A stretch of DNA of 64,000 bases from contig AP026539.1 of assembly GCA_026075535.2 (NCBI GenBank), positions 6,820,001 to 6,884,000 on the forward strand, read 5' to 3'. The DNA comes from Tricholoma matsutake (taxonomy: Eukaryota; Basidiomycota; Agaricomycetes; Agaricales; Tricholomataceae). The position numbers and the translations under genes were made by a program. This document shows positions 36,630 to 48,990 of the stretch, piece by piece (the first letter of the stretch is position 1; every line of letters begins with the position of its first letter). The notes below the pieces were generated by a model. It ran no database searches, was not told the DNA's origin, and saw only the letters and a program-made list of their open reading frames with translations.

Positions 36630-37110
36630 TCAGTCCATTATAGAAGGATCAGACATCCAAAGGAAGGTCATTGCGACCCGCATCGTGTCGACCCCCGACC
36701 TCGCACCTAGCGCACCACAAAGGGCGGCCCACAGCTCATGGTGTCTTTTGGGTTCAACACGCATGAGGGGGAATATGGATGTTTGGTATTGGAGGAGTGC
36801 TCCATTGCTGGAGGACACTAAGGTGGAAACTGCGAATGTATGGTATGTTTCATCATAAATTGGATGGACGATGATGGGCTGCGGGTAGCAATGGGGGGAA
36901 TGCAAAAAAAAAAAAAAAAAAAAAAAAAAACACTCACAATCACTGGAACCAAAAATGTATGGTGTCCATAGTCCTGTAAACCAATATGTTGGGTTAGCGA
37001 ACAGTATAAGAAAGATGTCGGAGATAAAGATATTCAGACGAAATGGCACTGGCAAGTACACTGTGCGTCCCGAAGAACGCGTATCTGTTGCGAACAGATA
37101 ACCTCTGCTT
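36630..37110 (-). CDS. Possible small multi-exon gene, unknown
   Basis: The minus strand can be read as a short protein. The last exon (about 36870 to 36630) encodes HPIYDETYHTFAVSTLVSS, YQTSIFPLMRVEPKRHH and LWAALCGALGARSG, and ends at SIMD-stop. A preceding mini-exon (DYGHHTFLVPVI) would be joined by an intron that starts GTGAGTG and contains a 27-nt T run. A possible first exon starts at MPRSRGYLFATDTRSSGR. An unspliced frame also exists but needs a stretch of poly-Phe encoded by the T run, which is implausible. I recognise no family, and the gene may be spurious. Confidence 0.35.
36904..36930. repeat. Poly(A) tract, 27 nt (poly(T) on the minus strand)
   Basis: A run of 27 A, directly beside a GTGAGTG donor-like site on the minus strand. 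It is likely length-variable. Confidence 0.8.
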
Positions 37111-37513
37111 CTCGGCATGGTCGTGTAGGACGGGGAAGAGAATAAGGTCATCATTAGAATGATCCGAGTAAAAAAAAAAAAAGTAACCCAGATGTAGAGA
37201 AGAAGAAGAAGACGGTAACTCACAAGGAAAGATAGAAACGATGGAGAGCGAAAGGTTGTAGAGAAGTTTTTTTAAAAGGTCTGGGTTATTATTTGGTGAG
37301 GTTTGGCACGGTCCGTGCGGTGATGAAGACCATCACGTGAAAGTCCGAATATCATGCAAAGCTGACCAATTTGCTTATCATTATGTAATGCGATGAAACG
37401 GAAGGGAAGGTGCCAGTTGTCAGAAATGATAAGGGTCTTACGACATTACCTAATTATAGAATGGAATAATAAAAGATGAGACGATAATTGTTACAAACCT
37501 ACCTTTGACTGCC
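37111..37513. other. HMG-CoA reductase upstream region
   Basis: It contains a 12-nt A run near 37171-37182 and the presumed HMGR promoter. I cannot mark a specific element. Confidence 0.35.
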
Positions 37514-40500
37514 ATGCTCCGCTATCTGAGAGCAGTCCTTCGTCCATTTGCCATTCAAGCCGCATACAGTCCAATTGAATCAATCGTCTTCTTCTCTGTC
37601 ATTGGCACTCTCGCTTATTTTCATATCCTCAATGCCATAAAACATTCTTCTTTCTTTGCTCCTTCTCTTCTTCCTCCTCTTCGTCCTGCTCAAGCTATTC
37701 TATCTCATACCGACGGTCTCTGGCTCTCTATTCCTCATCATAATCACATTGTTCCAATAGAACTACAACAACTTGTATTCACCCTTCCCTCAAACTCTAC
37801 TACTCCTCTTTTACATTCTTCAATTTTAAATACAACTACTTATCTTTCCACTTCTTTTAAAGCTGCTACTTCTGGTCTATCCTATCCTTCTACTTGCTAT
37901 CGTTCAATAATTTCTTTAAACTCTTCAAACTGCTTTATACATCAATCAACATCCCCACATACCTTTACTCTTTCTCTCGCTTTCTCTCCAGGTGCACGCG
38001 AAGATTACGTCTCTGCTCTCCTTCGCTACGTTTCAATTCCAGATTCTTCCGGAACTTCTTTTGCCATCCTTCCAAATGGTCCCGCTTCTCCTGAACCTAT
38101 AATCGGTCAGATGAAATCTTCCAAATGGATGGCATACGCTGCTCGTGCACTCGTCTTGCGTTTCTACACCCTTGCTCTAAAAGCTGATTCTCTCGACATT
38201 CTTCTCATCCTCCTCGGTTATATCCTCATGCATACCACTTTTTACCTCCTCATCTCACGCTCACGCGCTCTCGGCTCCAATTTTTGGCTTCCATGCGCTA
38301 TAATGTCTTCCTCCGTATTGGCTCTCCTTCTCTCCCTACCCATTGCAATGGCTCTCCGCATTCCTATCGACCCTGTCGCTCTCACAGAAGCACTACCCTT
38401 CTTGGTATGCACCGTCGGTTTTGACAAGCCTCTCCGCCTCGCACGCGCCGTCTTTCTCCATCCACACTTGACTACACCTCCTGTAGCTCTATCCTCTCTC
38501 CCACCATCCACATTATCCCCTTCTCATCCAAATCACCATGCCCTTCCCCTCAAACCTGCTGCAAAGATCCTCACAGAGTCCCTCAAGTTAACCTACCACC
38601 CCATCATCCGTGACTACATACTCGAAATTGCCGTTCTCCTCGTAGGTGCCAACTCCAAGGTCGTCGGTCTACGAGAAGTCTGCGCACTCGCCGCTCTCCT
38701 CCTCGCCGTTGACTGTTTCGTGATGATCACCTACCTCGTCAGTGTTTTGGGTGTCATGATAGAGGTTCGTTCTCATCTATCCGTACCTCGGACTAATTCT
38801 TACAACTTGGGGTTTTTTTCTCAGGTTCGTCGAATCCAAGCCGTCCGCGCTATGACACGCAGCACGCGTTCTAGAGCTTCTTCCATCTCCTCCGTCTCCT
38901 CCGTCTCCACCAGGCCCATCGTGCCCTCTTCCGGCCGTCCTAGTGCAATGGCGCAAGCTCTCGCTCCACCAACCCTGTCTGAACGTATCCTGGGCGTCAA
39001 AGGCGCTTCCTTGGTCCCTGTCAAAGGTTCCAAGGCTTCAAGAAAGGAAAAGGAGAGGAATACCGCTAGTGGCGAGAACCCTGTCGCACGGCTGAAGCTC
39101 TTACTCATCGCTAGCTTTACCACTTTGCATATATTGAACCTCATCACACCACTTGCACCGAATTACGCACACCACACTCATTCACTGACTCCAGGGTCGC
39201 TGAGCATGACCAGCAGCGGGGCGCAGGAGGCCGGCCTCAGGAGGGTGGATATCACGGAGAAGGGTGTGAAAGGTGCGCTGGATGCGCTCGCACTTGCTGT
39301 CGGTGCAAAACAGGAGGAAACTGAAGAAGACGAAGACGAGCTCCTGGTCAAGGTGTTCCCCCCGATGTGGGTCCGCGTCATCCCGTCCCACGAGTTCCTT
39401 CCCCAGGCGCAAGTACATTCGACATCCTTGGAGCGGTTCATGTCGAGCTGGACGCGTCTCGTAGGCGATCCGGTCCTATCGAAATGGATCGTGGTTGTGC
39501 TCGCGATCAGTATTTCGTTGAATGGATATTTGCTCAAGGGGATCGCCGCGGGACTGGGATTGGGATTAGGGTTGGTGCGGAAGGAGGCAGATGGAGTGAG
39601 GTTTAGCGATCGGGAGAATGAGTTGTCGAGGGAGGAGCAGGAGGAGAGAAAGGGTGACAAGGCAAAAAGCGGAAAGGACAAGAGAGATGTCGTCCCCACG
39701 TTTACATTGCAGGATGTGGATCGGAGGTTGGAGTTGAAGGCGAATGGTGTGAAGAAGAGGAGGGGCACGGTGGGTCCTGCCCAGAGTCCTGCCGTGTCGC
39801 CTGTTGCTCCGTCCCGTGCGTACCATTTGCCCACGCCCCCTGCTCCTACTACACCCGCACGACGTGTACATGCCCCTGCCCCTGTACCCTTCCCGTCCAC
39901 ACCCTCGCTCCCCGCTCCGGAATTTGAAAGCGGTAATGTCCATGTACACGTCCGGACTTTGAAAGAGTGTATCGAGATATATGAGAACGGTCCTGGACCA
40001 GCAAGCGTCGCGCTGGATACCCTGAACGATGAGGAAGTCATCATGTTGGCGCAGAATGGAAAGATTGCGGCGTATGCGCTGGAAAAGGTGCTTGGCAGTG
40101 AGAGGCTCGAGAGGGCTGTTAGGGTTAGACGGGCGTTGGTTTGTGAGTTTTTTCTTTTTTCTTCTTTGTTGAATTTGGGAGCCTGATGGGGTCTTTGTTA
40201 GCGAGGGCATCGACAACACAGACTTTAGAAGCATCAGATATTCCGATGAGCAATTATGATTATTCCCGTGTGTTGGGTGCGTGTTGTGAGAATGTAGTGG
40301 GGTATATCTCGTTACCTTTGGGTATTGCTGGTCCTTTGAATGTGGATGGGAATTTGTATCCGATTCCTATGGCTACCGCCGAGGTACGTTGCTTGTGGTT
40401 TTTTTTTTTTTTTTTTTTTGATCAAGTTGACGAATGAATATCATGCATGCAGGGCACCCTCGTCGCTTCGACTTCTCGAGGATGTAAAGCTCTGAACGCA

Positions 40501-41592
40501 GGTGGAGGTGTGACGACCGTACTCACGAAAGACGGCATGACCCGTGGCCCCGCGATCGACTTTCCTTCTATCGTCATGGCTGCCGATGCCCAAGCGTGGA
40601 TCGCCAACGAAGAGGGCTACAGCATTATTAAAGAAGCCTTCGAGAGCACCTCCCGGTTCGCCAAGCTCCGAGACCTGAAGACAGCGTTAGCCGGTCGGAC
40701 GTTGTTCGTGCGGTTTGCGACTGCTACGGGCGACGCGATGGGGATGAACATGATTTCAAAAGGGACGGAACGTGCGCTTGAGGTGATGAGGGTGCGGTAC
40801 CCCGAGATGGAGGTCATTGCGCTTTCTGGCAATTATTGTACTGATAAGAAGCCTGCGGCGATTAATTGGATAGAAGGGAGGGGGAAGAGTGTGGTTGCCG
40901 AGGCGGTGGTGCCGGGGCGGGTGGTGAAGAGCGTGTTGAAGACGAGTGTGGAGGCGTTGTGTAATTTGAATTTGAAGAAGAATTTGGTGGGGAGTGCGAT
41001 GGCGGGGAGTGTGGGTGGGTTTAATGCCCATGCGGCGAATATCTTGACTGCGGTGTTTTTGGCCACTGGTCAGGACCCTGCGCAGAATGTCGAGAGTTCG
41101 AATTGTATCACGTTGATGGAACCGTGAGTGGTTGTTTTGTCTTTTTTTTTTGTTTTTCTAACTAAAGGGTAATGTAGGACGAATAATGGCGAGGATTTGC
41201 TGATGACAGTGACTATGCCATGTATCGAAGTCGGGACCGTCGGCGGCGGTACTGTGCTCGCGCCCCAACAAGCCGTACTCGAGATGCTCGGCATCAAGGG
41301 TGCCCACCCTACGCACCCCGGGCAGAACGCACAACAGCTCGCACGAATCATAGCAGCGGCTGTTATGGCAGGCGAGCTCTCACTATTGAGTGCGCTGGCA
41401 GCGGGACATTTGGTGAGAGCGCATTTGGTGCATAACAGGAGTCAACCGAATACGCCGGGGTCGGCGGTTAGTGCTGTTGGGGGTTTATTGGTTCCGGGGA
41501 CTGTGGAGAGGGAAAGGGTGAAGGGGGAGGAAGCAAAGGTGCCGTTGACGCCGTCGTCGTCGACCGCGAGTTTGCCGCCGTATGTTAGGTGA
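37514..41592 (+). CDS. HMG1: HMG-CoA reductase
   Basis: It reduces HMG-CoA to mevalonate with NADPH, the committed step of sterol synthesis, in the ER membrane. Exons are 37514-38764, 38825-40142, 40202-40383, 40453-41123 and 41178-41592. The first ATG is at 37514. An N-terminal membrane region follows ([20 protein letters not shown], then the segments around 38170-38300, 38590-38760 and 39100), with a sterol-sensing-like domain. The linker is basic and Ser/Pro-rich. Catalytic motifs include [31 protein letters not shown] (Glu), [27 protein letters not shown] (Lys), [14 protein letters not shown] and [16 protein letters not shown] (His). The tail of about 50 residues after the last His is low-complexity. 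Intron 1 is 60 nt, 3n and stopless. Confidence 0.93.
40399..40419. repeat. Poly(T) tract in HMGR intron 3
   Basis: About 21 T within the 69-nt intron 40384-40452, forming part of the polypyrimidine region before the CAG acceptor. Confidence 0.7.
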
Positions 41593-42312
41593 GGCGCTGT
41601 TGCCGTGTTGGTTGTCTCTGCCTCTCAACCTGCTGTCGAACGCTCTTGATCATTTTAATTGGCATGCATCTGCATTTTCATTTTTTCACATATATAACTC
41701 ACGCGCTTTCTAACTTTACATATATCGACGAGTCTCCTCTCATTTTGCATATCGGCTCCTGATTTGTGGATTTTTCTCTGTTGCTCTCCACGCATCATAT
41801 AGCTGTACAAATATACGATGTACATAGAGGGAATATAACAATTATCATTGCATGCTTGACACATGTCCGCAGCTCACACTTCACGTCCGACTAACCGCCA
41901 TGATTGACATCTATTCTTCTTCACCCCCTAGACTCCCCTAGATAACAAACGTCAAGTACACATCTTCATTGGACACTTTGATCGATAGTTCCGAGGACTT
42001 CGCTCTCTGACCAACTTGCTGTGCGATGTTGACTCATGAGAATGATAGAGGTTTGGGCCGTCATCAAAAGTACAGGTACGATATCCATCTTTTTCTTTTT
42101 TCAGCTCGTGCGCCCACTCAGCTTATCTTCCGGACCGCATTAGAATACCCACACTTGCTCACATGTGCCGAATTGGCGCCCATCTCATTGATCAAATGAG
42201 AAAATGGTCCTCCCACTTCGAGTCAATCTAACCGCTCAACCAAATACGAGTATAATGTGACTCAGTGACCTAACAAAAAGCAGAGCCTGCCCTTCTTTTC
42301 CTCTCAGCCACC
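41593..42312. other. HMGR 3' flank and acetyltransferase upstream region
   Basis: No gene or RNA that I can support. Confidence 0.4.
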
Positions 42313-43861
42313 ATGGGAGACGAACAGAACGGCGGTATCGTCTTGTCCCGCGGCCTGCTTGACCAGGACGACAATATCGACACTCTTTCAGAGCTTTTTG
42401 AAAAAATGCAGCTTGTCACCGTCGACATTGCTGATCCTAGCCTCGACTTGATTACGTTTGCGCAGAGCGCCCACTATTTTGCTGTCATCCTTGAGCGACC
42501 CAGTAAACCATCGTCGACACCCGAGAACCAAGATGAACCCAAGGTAGAACCTGAGAATAAGCCCACTCTTACAACACATCTAATGCCTAGACAACGACAA
42601 AACAAACGTAAACGGGAAACCCAGAATCAGCAACGAGCTCAAGGCGAGGACAGTGTACGTATGCCTTTCTTCCCTTCTGTGTTGCTATGGACTTAGTCAC
42701 TGCGGATGTTCAACAGGGGTCGGACGCAGGCCGCTCTCGAGCGCATGCCCAGGAATCAGATGAGACCCTTGTTAATCCACCGCCACCGCCACCGCCTCCA
42801 TCTCCATCCCCATCCCCATCGACATCGACATCAGCCTTCACGGACGAAAGCGAGAATTCGTGGGGGGATGATGCTAACCAAATTGACCCACCCCATTGGC
42901 GCAATCATAGTCCCAAAGCGATCGGCCTAGTTTATCTCACGGCTTCTCCGAATTTTTGGGATCCTTTGCATGTCGGTGAACTTAACATTGGCATTATTCT
43001 TCAGCCGAAATTTCGTGGGAAAGGGTATGCTCAAGAAGTGGTTTTGCGGGTGGCTAGCATCGCTTTCGACGAGGGACATTGTCATCGTCTACAGGCAATC
43101 TTACTCGATCGTGTAGTCATGAACCAAGCCCTCTCCCTTTTTACGAAAATGTACGGTCCTTTCGCTTTCGTATTTCCCTTTTCCTTACGTCGCCTCATCT
43201 TTTAGGAATTTCGCTCATGAAGGTACTCGTCGACGCTCGTTCTTCAGCCCTATGGAGCAAGAATGGAAAGATGTGACTTATATGGCTCTCCTCGACACGG
43301 ACTGGGTAATGCGTAACAGTCGTGGCTTCCGATCAGCACCAAAATCTATCTGGGATGCTCTCTTTGCTCGACATCAGCAGGAGAGAGAGGAATTACTCCG
43401 TTGGGAAGCTAAGACATCGTTAAAGCGCACTTCCAGTATGGTCACTATCATGGGGCCAGGCGCCGCACTTGCAGCAATTCCTCCTGTACCTACTCCTTCA
43501 TCAAGCGATGTGGAGTCAGATGGTCCCACCGATCTGGTGATGAAAGGAAAGAGGAAAGTTGATAGTTTGGAAAACCCTTCGGACCTGCCTCATGAGGACG
43601 GGCACTTGTCGTGTGTATCCTTCCCCCGAATCTGAAGCAAACCTAGCTAACCAAATTGTAAAAAGGGTAAAACGCTGGGTGGAGTTGACCTCTTCTGAGC
43701 TTTTTTTAGATGATGTTCTCAGTGACCGATCTGCAACTCCAGATAGCTCAACCAGCTCCACCAGCTCTATGTCTTGGGATGATATAGAGACGGACACTGC
43801 TGGCAGCTTGCCTTCACGCGCGTCATCGCGTTCTTCCCTTTTTGAGTTTGTTGATGAGTAA
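42313..43861 (+). CDS. GNAT-family N-acetyltransferase-like protein
   Basis: Exons are 42313-42654, 42717-43150, 43206-43610 and 43666-43861; intron 3 has an AAG acceptor and a perfect CTAAC branch site. The acetyl-CoA binding segment is seen as LNIGIILQPKFRGKGYAQEVV, followed by IAFDEGHCHRLQAILLD and ALSLFTKM. The next exon continues NFAHEGTRRRSFFSP and EWKDVTYMALLDTDW, the usual end of the GNAT fold. The N-terminal half is charged (PRQRQNKRKRE) and contains a Pro8 then Ser-Pro repeat, which is a coding microsatellite near 42780-42835. The C-terminal third is Ser/Asp-rich. It may act on proteins or small amines; the substrate is unknown. Confidence 0.7.
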
Positions 43862-44323
43862 AATTTGTAAGATACTTATATATATTTTTGGTACTTTGCA
43901 ACACCACTAAGTAGGTCATGGTTGCTACCTGCTGATCCAGTAACAGAACTCGAAAATCCTAACTCCTGTAGGTGGTTGAGGTGGTGTTTCGATGATGCCT
44001 GGGAAATGGGCAAGGATATGATGTGGAATAGGTGTCTTGGTTCATAGGACCTGGTTGTGAAGCGGTAGTTGATGAGTTTTTAATGATCCTGTGTCATTGA
44101 GTAGTAGTAGTAGTAGTATATTACTGGCATGGTCCAATCGCTGAATGCCAGGGGTCCGAGAGTTTCCCGATGTCATTAAGTACAGGCAAGCTATCTAACT
44201 ATTATACATCTTCGTCTTGGGCCCATGATCACGACTTCCAGCGGGCGAAACGGCCTTCGACGTCGATCACTGGACAGTTATAACCATGGGCAAGGGGTAT
44301 AGAACCCCGCTGAGAGTTTCTCC
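43862..44323. other. Spacer with a (GTA)6 microsatellite
   Basis: A run of GTA repeats lies at 44101-44118. Otherwise I see nothing between the acetyltransferase stop and the LINE tail. Confidence 0.5.
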
Positions 44324-44349
44324 TTTTTTTTTTTTTTGAAGCGGATGTA

Positions 44350-47300
44350 TCATTCAAATACAGCATTCTCAGATACATAGACTGGTACAGCCTCAAAGAG
44401 CTCTAACACTTCATATGTAAATTTTGCAAGCAGTCTGATGGTAGTCCTTTCCTTCAATATCATTTTGAATAGATCAATAGAAGAGACCATGGGACACCGG
44501 GGCAAATGTGGTATCTCAGTGTACATTCTGTCTGAGAATTTCTTGCAAAGGTTATTCAGCTCATATGAGCCGGTGCACTCCAGCAATGCATGTTCAGGGC
44601 TCTCCACCGAATTTTTACAAAGACGGCATAATCTCCATTGTTGCTGGACACGTGGGCGGCGATGTTCCGGCCATCTTAGGCATTCTATAGCCAATGCATG
44701 CGAAGAGAGCAGGAGACTTGTAAGTGCTTTTCTATGAACACTGTTGGGTACACTGAGGTAATGTCTGAAATGAAGTGTCTTATGGCTTGGAGGCCAATCT
44801 TTGTCAGGTTCAAGTCTGTTTTGAAGAAGATACAATTTAGGGGAGGCCTCAAGTTCACTTTGGATATAGGCTTCCATCTTGACTTTAAAAAGCTTTGTCA
44901 CCTCATCCACTTGAAGAGGTGTGATGCTTTCAAGGTCAGGAAGCGGGACATGGAATGGCAGATTCAGAAATATGTATTGTAGATCCATTGTCCATGATGC
45001 TTTATTCTCCTTTGCAAGCATTACTGAGTCCATGTATGCCTTCTTTGCATAACACTCAGTGGGTAGGCTTGTGAGGTAGTGCAGATAACCAAGAGTGAGT
45101 ATAATTCTCCGAAACCGCAATGGTACCAAAGAGGTCTCTGTAAACAGTGGTGTTATCATTGACCTTCTATGTAAACCCAGGACCCGGCGGAGATATGATG
45201 TTTGCACATCAGACAGTTTCTCCAGAAGAGGAAGGTCGACATCAAGTATGACCTCATATCCATGGATAAGGTGGGGGTCAATCTGTGCCATATAGAGCTT
45301 CTTGGCCTCCCATGGGGGAAGTGTGCCTATAATAGACTCCATACCTAGCACTGTATTACCAACTGATCGAGCTTTGCTTGCTTTATTTTTGTAGTGTTTA
45401 GCAAAGATGTTGCGTTGCGTAGACTGTAACATTATACCAACATATGTTTGCTCTGTCTTCAACATGACAGGTTTGTCGCCAAACAGGAAGAGAGGTAGTG
45501 TGTGGGGAATTGGTCCAAATATCATGATCAGTGATTTCACTGCACTGAGTAACATGAAATTTAGTCTACACCACCGCCATAGTGCATTCATCTTTTTCTG
45601 AGCCCCCTTAGGGTTTGTCAATATGAGTATAATGTCATCAGCCTGCTCCAGGTTTGCTATACTAGTACCGGCCAGTTTGATATCATCTGAGTCAGGATCC
45701 AGGTGAAAATCAGCCATATATAGTGTCCATAGGATTGGAGAGGAGTTGTCACCAATCAATATTCCTAGTGTTGCACAGAACAATTGAGACAACTCAGTGC
45801 GATGTTTCACCACATATGACATTCTTTGGTACAGCATTCAAAGCCAGTCAAAGACATGGCCACTTGCACCCATATTCCTCATCTTGAGCCATAAAGTGGC
45901 TTGTTCTGTAGAGGGGAATGCATTGCTAATGTCTGCAAAAACCACATATAGGGAGAGACCTAGTGCATGGGCCCGCTCAATGGCACATCTCAGAATAAAG
46001 ACATTTTCATTAGTCCTGAACCCCTCACAAAATCCATTTTGTGAGAGAGGGATAAGATCTCGGGCTAGGCACCAAGCAGTGATCCGTTTGTGAATAATGA
46101 GTGTCATAAGCTTGAGTAGGACACTCTCGAGCCCAATTGCACGATATTCATTTGGATCATTTTTATCTTTTCCTCTCTTGATGATTGCAACAAGGGCAGC
46201 TGGGAACCAAGTAGAAGGGGCTTCTAAAGTGTGCAGGCACTTATTGAGTAAGAGACATAATTGGTCATTATCAATTTCCTCAATTTCAGCAAAGCCAATT
46301 TTATCCAGTCCAGGGGAGGTTGAAATGGCAGCATGGTTATGGAAGTGCTCCTTTGCAGTCTCAATTTCTGCCTCTGTTATGAGGGCAGAGAAGAATTGTT
46401 CTGGAGTGGTATCAATTGTATGTTTTGGCATTGCACTGGAAACAGTGAGATTGAGCTCAAGTCTCTCTTTATTGAATGACAGTGGCATTGGAATAATAGG
46501 GTTCATCCTCAGTTGAAACACCTCTTTAAGAGTTTCTGCAGATATGTCAGCCTGTGGTTGCTTTGAACCCATTATTTTTTTGGCTGCTGTCCAAAACTCC
46601 TTTTCTGTTTTGGCATCCAGAATTAGTGCTCTTTGCTCCATCTGGTGCTCACTAGCTGAAGTACGATTCCTGTGACTTTTCAAGATCTGTGGTTCTGGAT
46701 TGGAGGAGAGGACCTCTGGATTTAACGATCTGTATAGGACCTTGTCTGTTGTTACTGGAGTAGAACCATTCGGGGGTAGGGCAAGTTCAAGGGGGTGGTA
46801 AGGAGCCACTGGCATCAGGGTTGCCCCCAGATTGGCCAGTCTGTAAGCCTGATCATGTTTGAAGTTGCAGCTATGTCCCTTGACCTGAATGAACACAATG
46901 GATGCTGATCTCTGACGGATCAGAGTATCTATGTCTCTGAACAGATTGCCATTGATAATTTTCCAGCCATGAGCTGCCTTTGCAGCAGGACAAATTGTGA
47001 TTGTCTCCATTGCATACTCAGAGTCGCAGTATATATGCAGAGTCTCATCCTCATGGGCTGTCTGTAATGCTTTAAGGATGGCATAAACTTCTCCCCTGTT
47101 GTTCGTCTGTGCATCAGGGACTCTCAGCGCTGAGTTGTGCAGACTGTTTTCACCCCAGTATATACCACTGCCAGCCTGTGCATTGGCCTGTCCATTGTTA
47201 TGACATGAACCATCGACGTAGACACACATTGGTGTTGAAGTCCTTGTGACATTCCCATAGAGACGATGTGTTCGAGACACCACGTCGCTCCTCAAGTCCA

Positions 47301-48396
47301 GCACACATTTTAGAAGTATATCAATAAGACTATCTGATGGAAGTATATTGGGTGAGGTGGTAGCACTGTCTGCAGTAGGTCTGGGTAGCTTCCTAGGACG
47401 AGGAAGTTCTAGAAAGGGCATTTCAATATCTAGTTCAAGTGGTGTATGATCTTTTTCATCATGGGCTAGACACATTACTTGAAAGTGTGATACCAGTTTT
47501 GCCCCCATATAATTTGTGATGACATAGTCAATGATCGAATTTCCCATTGGTTGAATCGATGTGAAGTCACCACTACCTCCATAGGTTATGTTTCCATTCA
47601 GTATTTCTAGTGTGAGGTCATGGCAGAGGTCTAAGAGTAGATGTCCCCTTGTGTTGACCACATCATCTGCTGTGATCCGGATATGTTGTGATGGAGACAA
47701 TGATGCAGTACATGCATTCAGGTCTCCCAAAATATAGAGAGGTTTATCCATGCTACAAAGCACGTGAATTGTCTCACAGAATTTTTGGAATGGATCAGTG
47801 TCCGCAAATTGTTCCCACCTTGCCTCATCTGGTAGGATGTAGGCATTGATTACAATGAAATGATTACATTCCAGAACCATAATGTCTGGGCTCGACAGGT
47901 TGTTCCTCATGATGAGGTGAAGATTGTCCCTAATAAGGGCCAGAACACCACCCCAAGGATGGGAGAATAGGTGTTTATAGGGATGTGGAAGTGAAATGGC
48001 ATGATAGCCAGCAGGTATATCTAGTGTCTCATGCTGCTCTTGCATGAGATGAGTCTCCTGAAATAGGTTGACATGATATTTCTGGATAGTGCGACAGAAG
48101 TGAGGGCAGGTGAGTTCAATAGCAAGATGGCCACCAATATTCCAGGACTTAAACAGTACATGGGAGGATGGCAACACTTCATTGACTATTGTTGTAGTAC
48201 ATGTGCTAGGTGGTTGCGAACATAACATATCCTGTAGTACTAGCTCACCCACCCCACTCAGTTTAATGCACGGGCAGTAACATTTTGATAGGCAGCAGGG
48301 CATGGTCCCACAGCTCAGATTGTAACAAATGAGATAGCATTGAGATTGGAGTTGAAGTGGACCTTCAGAAATCCTGGCCAAGCGCGAAACGCACAC
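44350..48396 (-). pseudogene. LINE ORF2: endonuclease, RNase H, reverse transcriptase
   Basis: The first part is open for 852 codons (48396 to 45838). Endonuclease landmarks are FKSWNIGGHLAIE (about residue 85), FQETHL, YILGDLNACTAS and the region before HTPLELDIE. RNase H (about residues 390-520) keeps its acidic set: VYVDGSCHNNG, NNRGEVYAILKAL, IYCDSEYAM and VKGHSCNFKHDQA. RT begins near residue 735 (VAIIKRGKDKNDPNEYR, FCEGFRTNEN, VVFADISNAFPST). TGA at 45838-45840 cuts the RT. The same frame then goes on for 495 codons with GILIGDNSSPILW, LEQADDIIL (the YxDD box) and a C-terminal CRLCKNSVESPEHALLEC. One nonsense codon is the only break seen in ORF2. Confidence 0.85.
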
Positions 48397-48932
48397 AGTT
48401 GACGAGAGATGTGGCTGAGGTTGGGCATGAGACTGAGAAGGGCTTTGAATTCCCCCATGATATTCTTTCCCCAGTCTACCGACCCCACCTCAACATAGAC
48501 ATTGGTGCTCGAGCCATGTGGATTGCTCAGCACAGCCGGGGCAGGAGGACCAAGCGATGCAGCAGGCTGCACAGCAGGAGCACCCCGCACTTTTTCTGAA
48601 GCAGGGGCCCCAGGGGCAGACTGGGTAACAGCCATCAGAAGAGTGTGGCCCCCACTATGGTAGGTAGCAACTGTATGAGGGATGGGCACAGGTGTAGCTT
48701 GGGGGGGGAAGGTAATTGGCAGGAGAACGTGTCCAGGCTGTGTGGGGACAAAGGTTGCACTCGAAGTACATAGCTGTTTGCTCAAATGGAATGTTGGGGA
48801 GTTGGGCACAGTCAGGTCAAATGCATCAGACATGCAGTCTAGATGATGATCAGCATCATCCAGGGCATGTCCCATCTGGGTAAGATGAGCATTGGTTGCA
48901 AGGACTGAGTCATGCAGCTGTTGGTTTTCAGC
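48315..48932 (-). pseudogene. LINE ORF1 (gag-like), 5' part broken
   Basis: The frame runs from just after TGA 48933-48935 to the stop at 48315 and overlaps ORF2 in another frame. It encodes AENQQLHDSVLATNAHLTQM (coiled-coil-like), a Pro/Ala-rich middle, and VDWGKNIMGEFKALLSLMP near the end. The same frame continues upstream of the TGA for about 10 codons (NNTVTAIGAL), so the stop looks like a later mutation. Confidence 0.55.
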
Positions 48933-48990
48933 TCAGAGGGCCCCAATAGCAGTGACCGTGTTGTTGTTGGAATGAAGAGTAGTTCATCAG

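Larger units (their letters stand above)
44324..48990 (-). mobile_element. Non-LTR retrotransposon (LINE) with EN-RNase H-RT order
   Basis: The element lies on the minus strand and ends in a 14-nt poly(A) tail (T run at 44324-44337). ORF1 overlaps the start of ORF2 by about 80 nt. ORF2 carries an APE-type endonuclease, then RNase H, then reverse transcriptase and a C-terminal CCHC-like motif. The 5' end is not defined; I stop near the first recognisable ORF1 codons. TGA codons break ORF1 (48933-48935) and the RT (45838-45840). No target duplication was identified. Confidence 0.85.

Noticed and set aside
36630..37223. Single unspliced 197-codon minus-strand gene
   Set aside because: It needs poly-Phe from the homopolymer and reads through good splice sites.
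39178..40044. Long open frame on the minus strand within HMGR
   Set aside because: It is antisense to the clearly coding HMGR linker and catalytic exons. Its Ser/Pro-rich content mirrors the codon use of the true gene.
42706..42930. Arg/His-Pro repeat open frame in the acetyltransferase gene
   Set aside because: It is a shifted frame of the coding microsatellite in the real exon 2.
43862..44320. LINE target-site duplication near the poly(A) tail
   Set aside because: The 5' end of the LINE is not defined, so no duplication could be matched.
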